64,000 nucleotides of DNA. Source: Antedon mediterranea. Taxonomy: Eukaryota > Echinodermata > Crinoidea > Comatulida > Antedonidae. The notes beneath the pieces are model-generated. The model saw only the letters and a list, made by a program, of their open reading frames with translations. It did not search any database and had not been told where the DNA came from. A program made the translations under genes and the position numbers. The first letter of the stretch is position 1, and every line of letters begins with the position of its first letter. Shown in pieces: positions 43,998 through 54,959 of this stretch. The DNA is taken from NCBI RefSeq assembly GCF_964355755.1, contig NC_092676.1:25402288-25466287 (forward strand), read 5' to 3'.

Positions 43998-45357
43998 TCT
44001 CTCATGGAATAGGTATGAATTACTATAATGAATTGATAACAAAAGAGAAAATAATAGTGAAATTGTGAGACTTATTATATTACAGTGGTTATCTTTTATT
44101 TCAAACAAACTTAACGCATCTAAGAGTAGACAGTCGTGACCAGCTGAGCGTAAAAACAAAAACATACTAGGGTTTTCAGGACACCATGTTATATATAGAA
44201 TTGTTTAAAATTTACTGAAAAATATTTTTCAAAGATTGGGCTGTCCCTGTATGATTGAAAAAAATTAGAAAAATTGTTTTGATACAATTATAAATTAAAT
44301 TTCAAGAGCCATTCTTTGATAAAAAATAATTGAATATCAGTATGAACATGATAAATCTAAACCGTATGAATTATGATAGCTAGCACATTGATGAAGAAAA
44401 CCACCAACTTTAGGCCATCTCTCTGTAAAAACACACAGTGGCTGCATCCAGGACCAGGTCATTGCAGCCGGGCATAGCATGAAATCTGGGATGAAGTTTG
44501 TGTGTTTGTTGGCCTTCAACACCTATCAAATAATTCACTAATACTATAATGAAGGTTATCTAAAACAAAATATAAATAGTCAACCTTTTCCGGCTATAAA
44601 CCTACAATTATTTACGCCGGTTACTAGTATATTTTTTAGCATAAATGGTTATTTATTGTCAAAATTAACAACAACATCTTCTCTCTCACTTCTTGTTTTT
44701 TCTTTCTTCCGCCAGACACGAAACCCCAGTGCACATGCGCAGTGGTAGTACACGTCACGTTGTTGACAAAATATTTTTGTTTATTTTATTCGGTTCAGTA
44801 GTTTTTATGCTGGTGGTCAAGTTTGCATTGTCTGTGTTTTTCATATGATTTTAATAATTGTTATATCACAGTGTAGGCCTAGGCTAGTAAAGTGTATTAC
44901 TAATACAGTATATTAATATAACCGGGTTGGCCAGCAATCTGTGTAATGTAAGTAACAGTAACACATATAGCTGGACTACCTGTCCTAGCTATTATTAAAG
45001 TAGTAAATAATCTACTAACTACTAACCAGTAAACGGGGTCCCTAGTATTTAGTCAATTAGCTAATCTAGGCTAGGCCAGGCCTACCCCCTCCCCTACTCT
45101 GCTGTCTGCTTCCACCTGGGCTCGGCCTTGCCTGGCTGGGTGGGCCATAGTGGTCAAACATGGAGGTTTTGTTATTAAACCTCATATATTATATTCTTTA
45201 CTAACATAAAGCAAAAGATACACAATCAACATCATTGACATTTTTTTTTTGGTTCACAGAAATTCTCTTTTCTTTTTGTCCTACAGTATATGCTACTAGG
45301 ATCCCAACTACTACTATAGGCCTATACTAATGTTAATATTCTTTGTTAATTTCACAG
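43998..45357. promoter_or_regulatory. Divergent intergenic region of ERGIC2 (-) and the first acetyltransferase (+)
   Basis: Start codons lie 1365 bp apart on opposite strands. The sequence around 44700-44830 (cttccgccagacacgaaacc, cacatgcgcagtgg, cacgtcacg) is the least AT-rich part and is the best promoter candidate; catgcgcagt resembles an NRF1-type site. Both genes probably have non-coding first exons here: an acceptor (ttcacag) ends at 45357. Exact starts were not found. Confidence 0.4.
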
Positions 45358-45362
45358 CCAAA

Positions 45363-46937
45363 ATGTCTAAACCAAAACTCATATTCAGGGAAGGAACAGA
45401 AAAAGACAGCCGCTTCATCTTAAACAAAATTAAAGATCTTGCTAGGTTTATGGATACCGAAGACATGGTTACGTTAACAGAAGACGGTTAGTGTACGCCT
45501 CAACAGCTAAAGCCTCCGCTTTAACAGCTAAGCCTCTGGCTCAACAGCTAAGCCTCAGCCTCAATAGCTAATTGCCTCCCATAACTGATGAAAAAGACAG
45601 TGGGCAGATCCTAGATTTGGAAATAAGGGTGGGCGAGAGGGCTAAAGGAGGGGGTGGGGACCCAGAGATAAAATCAACATCTCATACATGAGGAATTTAG
45701 GTTATTTAATTACAATAGTATAATAATTTTGCTATTCATGCAATGCATATCCCTTGATTTACATTATCACTAATTGAATAACATTTTTTTATTTGTAGAC
45801 TTTGCCAAAGAATTCACAAGTGAAAACAAGTTTATAAACTTGCTTATAGCTGAAACTGATGAAGAAGAATCAAAATTTGTTGGATATGCATTATTTTTCC
45901 CATTTTTTAGTTCTTACTCTGGAAAACGGTTGTATTTAGAAGATTTGTTTATAGAAGAAAAATACAGAGGTAGTCACTGCAGTATATTATGTTCAATTAT
46001 GTTTTGCGATTTGTAGAAAAAATTAATGGTTTCTTGTAGATTTATGTTTTTGAAATAGTGGGAGGGAACTTAACCTCTTTTACATCAAGTTTTTTACAAA
46101 TTTAGTGGACCAGGCTGGGTTAGGGAAGTTTATTATTATACAATTATACGGTAGTTTTAAGTATAATAATAAAAATTTCTAGAGCGCACATCGCTCCAAA
46201 CATGCTCAAGGCTCAAGTAATACATTTTGAATTATTTGTAATTTGTACACTGTTTTTTCAGTGATTTGAAAAACTGGGGTTGAGACAATTTAATTACCAT
46301 TATTTTCCTCTTGTCCCTGTTACTTGGTGACAATCCAAACTGATTCACATTCAAGCCTAGAAATCGAAATTTATTCCAAAAATGTATTTGGTTCTCTTTT
46401 TTAGGTAATGGATTTGGAAAGGTCTTTTTTCGTGAGATAACAAAGGTAATTCTGTACATTTATTGTGAGCCATAATCACTTCAGAAAAGAAGAGAACCTC
46501 CAGCACCCTCCTCTCAATTCAGATCCCCCAGTTTAGACACCCCCACCTCTAGTTGAGAACCTCCAGCACCCCCACTTCAGATCCTGCAGTTCAAACACCA
46601 TCACACCCCCGTTCATCACCCCCACCTCCAGTTCATCTACCCCACCCATCCCATCATCCTGGCCCCATAGACACAGTATGCCCACAATGATTATTTTAGC
46701 AAGAAAATCTTGGGTGTTAATCTTTCTGTGTGCGTTCTTTTTGTTTACTTCCAAATTGATTCATTGCAGATTGGTGTTGAAAAAGGTTGCCATAGTATGG
46801 AGTGGACAACGCTTCCAGATAATGACATAGCTGTTGGATTTTATAAGTCGCTTGGCGCCATCAACAAAACAGAAACTGAAAAATGGCATTCTTATTATCT
46901 ACCTAAGGATGTGTTTATGAAAATTGCAAATTCTTAA
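45363..46937 (+). CDS. GNAT acetyltransferase, spermidine/thialysine (SSAT) type, paralogue 1
   Basis: Exons: 45363-45486, 45799-45969, 46405-46445, 46770-46937; 504 nt, 167 aa plus TAA. Starts MSKPKLIFREGTEKD. The acetyl-CoA-binding motif is RGNGFG, preceded by KRLYLEDLFIEEKYRG, very like SSAT LLYLEDFFVMSDYRG. A conserved GFYKSLGA holds the Tyr used as general acid in SSAT. Length matches SSAT (171 aa). Known family members acetylate polyamines (SAT1) or thialysine (SAT2); the substrate here cannot be told from sequence. A conserved cagccaaaATG start context is shared by the paralogues. All three introns are GT-AG, unlike copies 2 and 3. Poly(A) signal AATAAA near 47143. Confidence 0.92.
45500..45572. 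repeat. ~22-bp minisatellite in paralogue 1 intron 1
   Basis: Four units of gcctc(a/t)(g)..caacagctaa type (caacagctaaagcctccg, aacagctaagcctctggc and so on), close behind the exon 1 donor. Confidence 0.6.
46486..46640. repeat. C-rich degenerate repeat in paralogue 1 intron 3
   Basis: Alternating cctccagcaccc, cagatcc(cc/tg)cagtt and cacccccacctc blocks; strong pyrimidine and C bias on the plus strand upstream of the last exon. Confidence 0.5.
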
Positions 46938-47199
46938 ATATTCTTAAGTAATTACTTAAGTATGAAGTAGCATGTAATACAGTATTAATAATTATTTTAC
47001 ATTATAAAAATTAGAGTAGATATACAATTATCTATTATATCAATAATCTTCTACAGTACTTCTAAATGCAGTCCTTTTACTTGTAACTTTAACAATATAT
47101 TATAAATATATTGTTATATGTTAAAATATATTTTATCTGAAAATAAATATAAAGCTAATAATATTTTGTAGACTTGCTGTGTTTTATTGAAATATGTAA

Positions 47200-48057
47200 T
47201 ATATATCAGGTACAATACTTGGTATATAGCAGGAATGAATAATTGCACGTGGGGCCGGCGGCGCACAAAGGTGACTTGCGTTGCGCGTACTGTGATAGCG
47301 TGCCCACGTCATACACACTTGTTCCGTATATGGACGGCTAAAGACGTCTTCCATGTCTTTTGCCTTTCAATACTCGTACTATTTTTTAACAAACGGCGCC
47401 GACGTGTGAATAGAAGCTGTTCAAAACGGACACGCGGCGGCCGTAACCGTCGACAGATTGATTGAATAAACCCGCATATTGTTACTTTATTGACAAAAAA
47501 ATGCGTAACACTGGTTCAAATATTACGGAAGCCCGTTCGGGCCACATTTTATATGATTTTTCAAATTGTGGGCCGACCGGCGCGGTTCATTTGGCGGCCG
47601 ACACTTTTAACTATCCGGTTGCTGAATTGAAACTTTAATTACAATCTGGCGGTCGGCATCAGTATGAGGCGGCCGCCATCAGAAATACAATCATATGGTT
47701 ATATAGTACCGCCACCCTTCTGTACAATATATATGCGATAAGACTGCGATAGATAGTATATACAGATATCAATTATGTGGCCAGGTCAGTGTGTTATTAT
47801 TGTATCGCAGTGATCTGATTTGAAAATCAACTGCTTATCAATTCTACAGTGACAACAAGTGGGTAAGTCTCTGCTAACTTTATTGTACCCATACAGATAA
47901 TTATTATATAATATCTTTATGTATTTCTACCAATTTATCGGGATCTATGTTGATTTTGTTTGTTGCGTTCATGTATATCGGTATCAGAATGAAATCTGTT
48001 ATGGTCCATGTTCGTCCGTTAGTCTTAAATTACTAAAATATTCTTTGTATCATTTCA
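47200..48057. promoter_or_regulatory. CpG-rich stretch and likely 5' leader of paralogue 2
   Basis: From about 47210 to 47600 CpG is frequent (ggggccggcggcgcac, gacacgcggcggccg, gaccggcgcggttc), in contrast to the AT-rich neighbours. A frame at 47187-47465 is open but Arg/Cys-rich with no recognised domain. At 47840-47875 attctacagtgacaacaag followed by gtgggtaagtctctgcta looks like a 5' exon and donor. It resembles acagtctctacaacaacag/gtaagtctctgctta at 51475-51508, which supports both as 5' UTR exons of the paralogues. Confidence 0.4.
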
Positions 48058-48063
48058 GCCAAA

Positions 48064-49755
48064 ATGTCCGTAACACCAAAAATAAAATTTAGGGAAGGAA
48101 CAGAAAAAGACAGCACTTTTATCTTTTACAAAATTAAAGATCTTGCTAAGGTTTCGGGTAGTGAAAACTTGGTTACATTAACTGAAAAAGGTAGGCTAGT
48201 TATTATACGTTATTAGTTATAAGTTATAATTGAATGAAACCTCACTTAATTGTATATATGCTTGTATAGTCTCACATGACTTATACTTAACAAATATTTG
48301 ATGCTAGCTATCTGCAAATATTAACCCACTTTATAATGTAAAGCCGGTTCGTGTAAAATACGAATACGCATGCGTATAAGACGATTTCGATTCGCGCGAC
48401 CACATTCGCCTAGTGGAAAATCGGCAAAAGTAGGCCTACTAGCCCAATTTTAAACTAAAAATAGGGTTTAGCAAGAATGTGTTTCTGCTGGTGGATTTAA
48501 ACCCATTTGAGCCATTTCCCAAACACAATGTGGACCCTCATATGCATGGCTACCTTTTAAGTACTAATATTCTTTAAATTTTCAAGATTTGGAAAAAGAA
48601 CTTAAGAACAAGTTTATAAACTTATTGATAGCCGAAACTGACGAGGAAGACTCAAAATTTGTTGGATTTTCATTATATTTTCCATTTTTTAATTCATTTT
48701 ATGGAAAACGATTGTACATGGAGGATTTATTTATAGATGAGCAATACAGAGGTAGGATTATCGATGTACAGTTTACCAACAACTCAGCTCATAATTAGGC
48801 CAGAAAACATATACATTTAATAAACCGGTCCTTGGAATTTATACTTTTTTCTTTCTATTTTAGGGCATGGCTTTGGAAAATTATTTTTGCAAGAACTGTC
48901 AAAGGCAAGTATTAAATACTTTAATCTTGAATTGTAGAACCCACACATTTTATACCCAAAAAAAAAGGTGTCTCTTGTCTCTTTAATAGGGGTGTCCACC
49001 GAATATAAATGTGGCCTCGTGTTAACATGTTCTCCTCGTTAACTTTACGGGAAAGTATCCCTCAATATAGGTGTCCCCTCCCCTGAATGGGAGGGGTGGG
49101 GGTGTCCCAGCGCAGGGGTTCTATTCCGTATACTGTTAAAACAATTAGGCCTACAGAATTTAATAATGTTATAATCATGGAGGAAATAGAGAAATATTAT
49201 TATTATATAATAGAAAATATTGTTATGGACTATAAAGAATGTTATGATGGCGGATCCAAATGTTAAAATTGGTGAAAACATGTATAATCTTGTCAGTTTT
49301 CAAAATAGCCAGTATTTTAAACTGAGAACACCTGTGAGTTGTGTACTGGCTAGTCTATGCACCTTAAATTGCTGGTAAACGGAAGCAGTGATGTGGGTTC
49401 GATTTTGTTTTTTATTCGGTATTTGTCAAATTTATCAATAGTATTTAGGTTTAAGGTTAATATGTTTCATAGTTTTCACAGCGCCTTGAGGACTTTAGTG
49501 GATATGTGCGCTGTCTAAATCTTATTATTATTAATATTAATCAAGTGACCTAGTCTAATATCATAGTGCTATTTTTTTACTTTCTAGATTGGTGTTCAAA
49601 GAGGTTGTGCCGGCATGGAATGGCTAACTCATCCAGAAAACAACGGAGCTGTTAGATTCTACAAGTCACATGGCGCTGTCGACAAAACAGAAACTGAAAA
49701 ATGGCATGCTTATTATCTACCTAAGGATGTGTTTATAAAAATGGCGAATTTATAA
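48064..49755 (+). CDS. GNAT acetyltransferase, SSAT type, paralogue 2
   Basis: Exons: 48064-48190, 48587-48751, 48864-48904, 49588-49755; 501 nt, 166 aa plus TAA. Starts MSVTPKIKFREGTEKD. Acetyl-CoA motif RGHGFG; KRLYMEDLFIDEQYRG; catalytic Tyr in RFYKSHGA; ends IKMANL. Two codons are missing at the start of exon 2 compared with paralogue 3 (DLEKELKNKF against DFAKECKSENKF). Intron 3 starts GC (AAG/gcaagt), a GC-AG intron, shared with paralogue 3 but not 1. The preceding acceptor context (tttcagccaaaATG) is the same as in the other copies. Expression and substrate are unknown. Confidence 0.92.
48960..49125. repeat. Decayed copy of the 'ggggacacccctattaagg' family
   Basis: ctttaataggggtgtccacc near the left, ataggtgtcccctcccct and ggggttctattccgta at the right; related to 31130 and 38744-39177. 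Lies in paralogue 2 intron 3. Confidence 0.4.
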
Positions 49756-49826
49756 AATATGAAACTTTATTCTTATAAACTTTCCTACAAAATGTAAACT
49801 TTTGTTTGCACACTCGAGTAAACTCA

Positions 49827-50059
49827 TCATGACAACCGTTCATTTCAAGTGTATAGGCCTAGGCCAGATACACCATGCAGTTGACAAACTTCGGAAAACT
49901 ACAAAACAAGTTTGTAGAATTAGAAATCTTGCTCGAGATTTCGATCTCGAGCAAGCTTCAAGTTGATCATGACAAAATGTCCAAAGTGTAGGCCAGATAC
50001 TGTAGATTATGCAATTGACAAACTTCAGCAAACTGCAAAAAAACAAGTTTGCAGAAGTC
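49827..50059. repeat. Two-copy ~135-bp tandem repeat after paralogue 2
   Basis: tcatgaca, gtgtaggccagatac, gcaattgacaaacttc, aaacaagtttgcagaa-type blocks occur in order at 49827-49921 and 49965-50059. Between them sits a palindrome ttgctcgagattt / cgatctcgagcaa. Possible 3' UTR sequence. Confidence 0.6.
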
Positions 50060-50229
50060 TACCTTTTAGAAAACGTTATTGCTATCTTGAGCAAACTCCG
50101 CATTTACTATCATTATTGAATTGAATTAATATTACATTATTAATGTAGAAATTGTTAACTTTCTTCTTTCTAAAGGCATATTGCTTATTAAATAAATGTT
50201 ACCAAATCAATCAATAAACAGAACCATTA

Positions 50230-50936
50230 TTAAGCTCTGTCTAAACTATCTAACTATTTTGACATAAAAAGTGCCCAAACATGGTGGTGATGCTTAAAGA
50301 TGTATTGTCCCTTGAAACACAAAAAATGAAGGTCAAAATATTCTAAATTTAAATTGGCCATATCAAAGTAATATTAAAGTTATTCACTTTAAGTCGAAAA
50401 GTCAAGCCAAAAACAACAAGTTTACATAATTAACAGGTAAATTAATTTGATTACATTTCGTCTGAAAAATCACCGCGAGCGAAAGTAAACAAAGATTTCA
50501 AACCACGAGTATGCATTATGCATGATGCTAATTAGGATTGTTTACAACTCGTCACGGTTGAGAAGGTGTTTTCACACAGATCGGGAAGAAATTTTATGAT
50601 TATGCATACAGATGAGCCAAACAAGCGCGTTTTGGCATTATGAGATATGTTTTGATCGAAAACTTTGACTGGAAGTTACAGTTATTTTTTGAACAAAAAA
50701 ATGTCTGTATTTCAGTTATATGGTTTTTTTCCCGACTCATTTTTAGTGAAAGTTAATAACTATTATGATACTTCAAAGTGACCCAGTTTTTTTTAAAATC
50801 TTTTTTTAAAATTTTTTTGGAATTAGTCAAAGGGACAATACATCTTTAAATATGGTAGTGATATGACATCATCATATCCATATATGGGTACATCACCTTT
50901 TGTTGTCACATAAAGTTTGATAGTGTGGACAGCTTA
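50230..50936. mobile_element. MITE family 1 copy split by a MITE family 2 insertion
   Basis: Left part 50230-50293 (taagctctgtctaaactatc ... aaacatggtggtgatgc), right part 50850-50936 (atatggtagtgatatgacat ... gatagtgtggacagctta). The family 2 element lies between. Confidence 0.85.
50294..50849. mobile_element. MITE family 2 element nested in MITE family 1
   Basis: Ends ttaaagatgtattgtccctt and aagggacaatacatctttaa. At ~556 bp it is the longest family 2 copy here, with internal sequence (caccgcgagcgaaagtaaac, ttgtttacaactcgtcacgg) that the shorter copies lack, so it may be nearer the parent element. No transposase frame is visible. Confidence 0.85.
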
Positions 50937-51399
50937 AGAGATGAGAACTACACGGACAGCCAGGTAGCAGGTACTTCTGCTGCAGCTTGACAGTTTAATG
51001 CTCAACTTACTTGTGTTGCGCTTGCATTCGCTCTGTTTACGATTTATAAGTACCAGAAATATCGGCAAAAATTGCCAATCAAGCCTTTTCTTTTGTAACG
51101 ACGCTACAGCAGTTATGTATTGCTATTTAGCATAGGAATGGTCAATTATGGTAAGGGTCAAATTGTTACTTTGGATTGTAACATTCTATCGTATACGGAA
51201 TACGATCGTTGACAAATGAGATTAAATCAGTCTGCTTTGTACCACTGCCAGTCAGTGAACGTCAGATAGGAATTGGAACTATCCATCTATAGTAACACTG
51301 GTAGATAGGCTGCCGGTTTCCAATAGGAGAATACGATAAGTATATCCACCTTTGTGATTATTAAGATAATACAGTAATACTAAGGTCAGTTTGTTTTAT

Positions 51400-51492
51400 C
51401 GGTGATAGTTAAGACTGGAAATCTACTGTTAAGGTTCTTTTTGCACACCTGTTCTGGCACGGTTCGTTTATACAGTCTCTACAACAACAGGT
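51400..51492 (+). other. Candidate 5' UTR exon of acetyltransferase paralogue 3
   Basis: acagtctctacaacaacag ends at a donor gtaagtctctgct at 51493. It matches the presumed leader exon of paralogue 2 near 47850-47872, and the upstream tcagtttgttttatcggtga also resembles tcagtgtgttattattgta there. If used, paralogue 3 has a ~3.46-kb first intron (51493 to 54956) that contains the large inverted repeat. Confidence 0.4.
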
Positions 51493-52794
51493 AAGTCTCT
51501 GCTTAAATGTACCGTAACTAATTAAAGTTTGGAGCTAGGGCGCATCGTGGGGGTCAGTGACGTATCCAGGAATTGCCAATTTGCCGACAAAATTAGTGTC
51601 ATTACCTGTATATACACCTGATCAATATATGTTCTAGGATTTCATAGTCATGTTGTCTTATAGGGAACGATGCAGAATTAAAACCAATAAACATTATCTG
51701 TTTGTATGTGTATTAATTAATTAAAGTTGTATTAATATTACAATAAAGAAAGAATTACGAAATCTAACTTGTAGTTTTTCGAAATATAGGGTCTATAGGC
51801 GCGGCCTAATATCGTCAAAAATGATCGTTTTTAGCCACGAAAGAAGTAAAACAATTTGCGGCCTCAATCGACAATTAGTATTAACTGTGCCATGTTTGGT
51901 TAAAATATAATTACATATAATTACGTTTTTTAGTAATTTATTTTATCACCATTGGAAATATCAATAAAACATGTTATTAAATGCTTATAAAATATATAAA
52001 GTTGTTTACTTAACGGAATTCGGAATTCATTGCTCTAACTTTGTGTAGTAACGATCAGAGAGACCATGTGAGTTCATGGTACTGTACACGCGCGAGAGAA
52101 AACATTCCGTAGCGGGTGATGATTGGCATCAACCATGGAGAAATCAGTTCTCCATGCATCAACCAATCAAATCAAATCAGCCAGAATGCAAATCGTAGGA
52201 AAGCTCAGCGTTGATTGGCTTACGATGACATCATATCACAAAATGGTAACTAAAGTTATATCACGGAATATTCTGTTCCAAAAATGAAATACATGGATAT
52301 TTTTTATGGTATGTGTGCTTTTTCTTTAACAAATTTGAATAATATCGAGAAAAAAACATTATTTGGGATTTGGCACTTATAATAAATATATATCTTAGAG
52401 AAAAAAGCACATGGCATGTGGAACTATATAATCGTAGCGTAGGAAGACATACAAATGCCAAGTCATAAACTGCAAAAACAAGGTTGAATAGATGTATAAA
52501 TGAAAATTTAAAAAAAATGATCTGAATGGAATGATATGATATGTAAATAAACAAACACTCGAAAGAATTATGTTTGCAGTTCAATTTTTGTCAGAATAAT
52601 AGTTTATTCTTATAATCAAATCAGAGGGACCCCCCCCCCCCCCCCCCACCCCACCCGTGATACGCCACTGGTTGTGGGGGGTTAAGACGTACACGTAACG
52701 CGAGCGAGTTGACCAATATAGCGACGGATCTTCGTTTTTATACTTGTTCTTTGATTAAATAGGCCTACTGTTACCCAGATTCAACTTTTTAATC
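51493..52794. other. Gene-free sequence upstream of the large inverted repeat
   Basis: No exon recognised. Contains a short palindrome catggagaaatcagttctccatg at 52133-52155, an 18-C run at 52630-52647 and repeat-like text around 51550. Probably intronic if the 51492 donor is real. Confidence 0.35.
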
Positions 52795-54855
52795 GATAAT
52801 AGCAAAGAATATATCACAAGAATGAGTATTCCGCGATTTTTGCATGAGAAATTTATAACAGAGCTCCAGTGAGTGATGCCCGCCCTCATAAGGGCGGATG
52901 TATACATACTAAATAAGACTTGATTTAATAGACATGATACATGTCACATTAAATAGAATTATGATGATAGTTTTTGCAATTGTAAACTATTTTATAATAC
53001 ATATTTATTAACAAACTAGTGTTTATTCACTTTTACAAATAATTATTTACTAACATGCTAAGTTAGTTCACAAAAAAGGCCTAACACAGCAACACCAAAA
53101 ATCAACGAATATTACTCAGCACGGCATATTCTTTACCATTGCCGTGTACTACTCTACGCCCGGTAAATTAAGTATTGTTTTTATGATATAAATTAGTATA
53201 AAACACATGTTATTAATAGGAGAAAATGTTAAATGTCATTAACATTTATTTGTTTTACCAGAAACAAGTTAAATATAGGAATATTATTAAACTATCCTTC
53301 GTGAAAAACGCGTAAACACCAACACGCCCGGTCGCGATTTTTTTTTTCGTACATAAGCTGGGGACCCCATCATGAAACGTCACAAAATAAACATGAATAA
53401 TTCATCAGTTAAATTTTCTTGTTCCGTGTGCACCCAAGCGTATAGCAACAAGAAGTGATTACACAAGTGCGGTACGATTCTAGGCCTATCTCCGCTGATT
53501 TCATAATAGAATAGCGGAGTTTTGTGTGGATTGTCGAAATAATCAGCCTTTAGTTTATGGTGTTTTTAATATAGTTTATTACTAAAGAATTACGTGTTAA
53601 AATTATAGTTCCTATTGATACTATTAGGCCTAATTACTAGTCTCTAAACCCCTGTATATTCTAGAGTAGTGGGTGTGTGTGACTTGTGTCTTTGGGCTAT
53701 GTCCAATTACTACTTAGTTTAATGTCTTGCCTAGCTGTCGATTAGCCTCGACACATTTTGCATAGTGGACGTGTGACGTGTGTGAAGAATAGAGTGCGCG
53801 AAGGCAATCACGTGAATTGACCTAGAATCCTAGGCCTATTATTGTAGAAAGAATCGTATCGCAGTTGTTGTTCCGTGTGCACCCAAGCGTTCTTGGACAT
53901 AGCCCAAAGAAAGCTTAGACCCACAAGAATAAAGAATGTGTATAATTTGTGTACTGTATTTTTTTAATTCTGCTATCAATTATCAAACAATATGCAATGT
54001 ACTCAAAGGAACTTTAAAAATGCGCGTATGAACACATGAGATGGGAAGATTTGACCCACGAGAATAAAAAATGTATTTTTGTGTAATGTTTATTGTTTAA
54101 TTTTGCTGACTTATTACTCGGATTGTGTCATACCAAAGATAGTGTAACTAACTATCTTTGGTCATACCTAACACACACACACGTCACACACATCCACACA
54201 GCTACTAAAGAATAGACATGGGTTTAGAGACTAATAATTAGGCCTAATAGTATTAATAGAAACTATAATTTTAACACGTAATTCTTTAGTAATAAATTAT
54301 ATTAAAAACACCATAAACTAAAGGCCGATTATTTCGACAATCCACACAAAACGCCGCTATTCTTCAACAGCGGAGATAGGCCTAGAATCGTACCGCACTT
54401 GTGTAATCACTTCTTGTTGCTATACGCTTGGGTGCACACGGAACAAGAAAATTTAACTGATGAATTATTCATGTTTATTTTGTGACGTTTCATGAGGGGG
54501 TCCCCAACTTATGTACGAAAAAAAAAATCGCCGCCCGGTCACGCTATCGTAGCGCCCGGTTGATAAAGCAAACTGTTTATACGGCAGTTTTTACTAAATA
54601 AATTGCATAAAACGATCAATTAAATATCCAAATAGTATTTAACATGATGTTGGCATGTAGTTGATAACATTTTTTATCATGAAAATACTACCGGTGGTCT
54701 AGCCTTTGATTATTGAAACCGTCACCAAAAGTTGTATACATCCCAGATACATCCACACTTATGGCGGCGCCCTACCACATTGACAATATTACTGTTACAG
54801 GGAAAATCGCGGATTACTCATTCTTGTGATATATATTATATTCTTTGATAATAGT
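52795..54855. repeat. Large inverted (fold-back) repeat, about 2.06 kb
   Basis: Inner arms 53325-53650 and 54220-54540 are near-identical inverted copies (for example ttgttccgtgtgcacccaag at 53420 against cttgggtgcacacggaacaa at 54428; agtgattacacaagtgcggt against accgcacttgtgtaatcact). Outer blocks also pair: atcacaagaatgagta at 52814 with tactcattcttgtgat at 54813, and gggcggatgtatac with gtataca...atccacac. Between them the arms have diverged or carry different inserts. The ~570-bp centre has a smaller inverted pair (ctttgggctatgtcc, ggacatagcccaaag). No open frame of note. It resembles a fold-back transposon or a palindromic duplication. Confidence 0.8.
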
Positions 54856-54959
54856 AAGCGGAGAGCTCTTTATTTAATTTTTTTTACCAATAACAATGAT
54901 CGGTGTATATTCGTTTTAACTTCTGTAAAGTAATTGTAACCTTTATTCTTTCAGCCACA

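Noticed and set aside
51493..54956. Missing fourth acetyltransferase copy
   Set aside because: The gap between paralogues 2 and 3 was read for the REGTEKD, YRG.GFG and FYKS.GA blocks and none was found; it holds repeats only.
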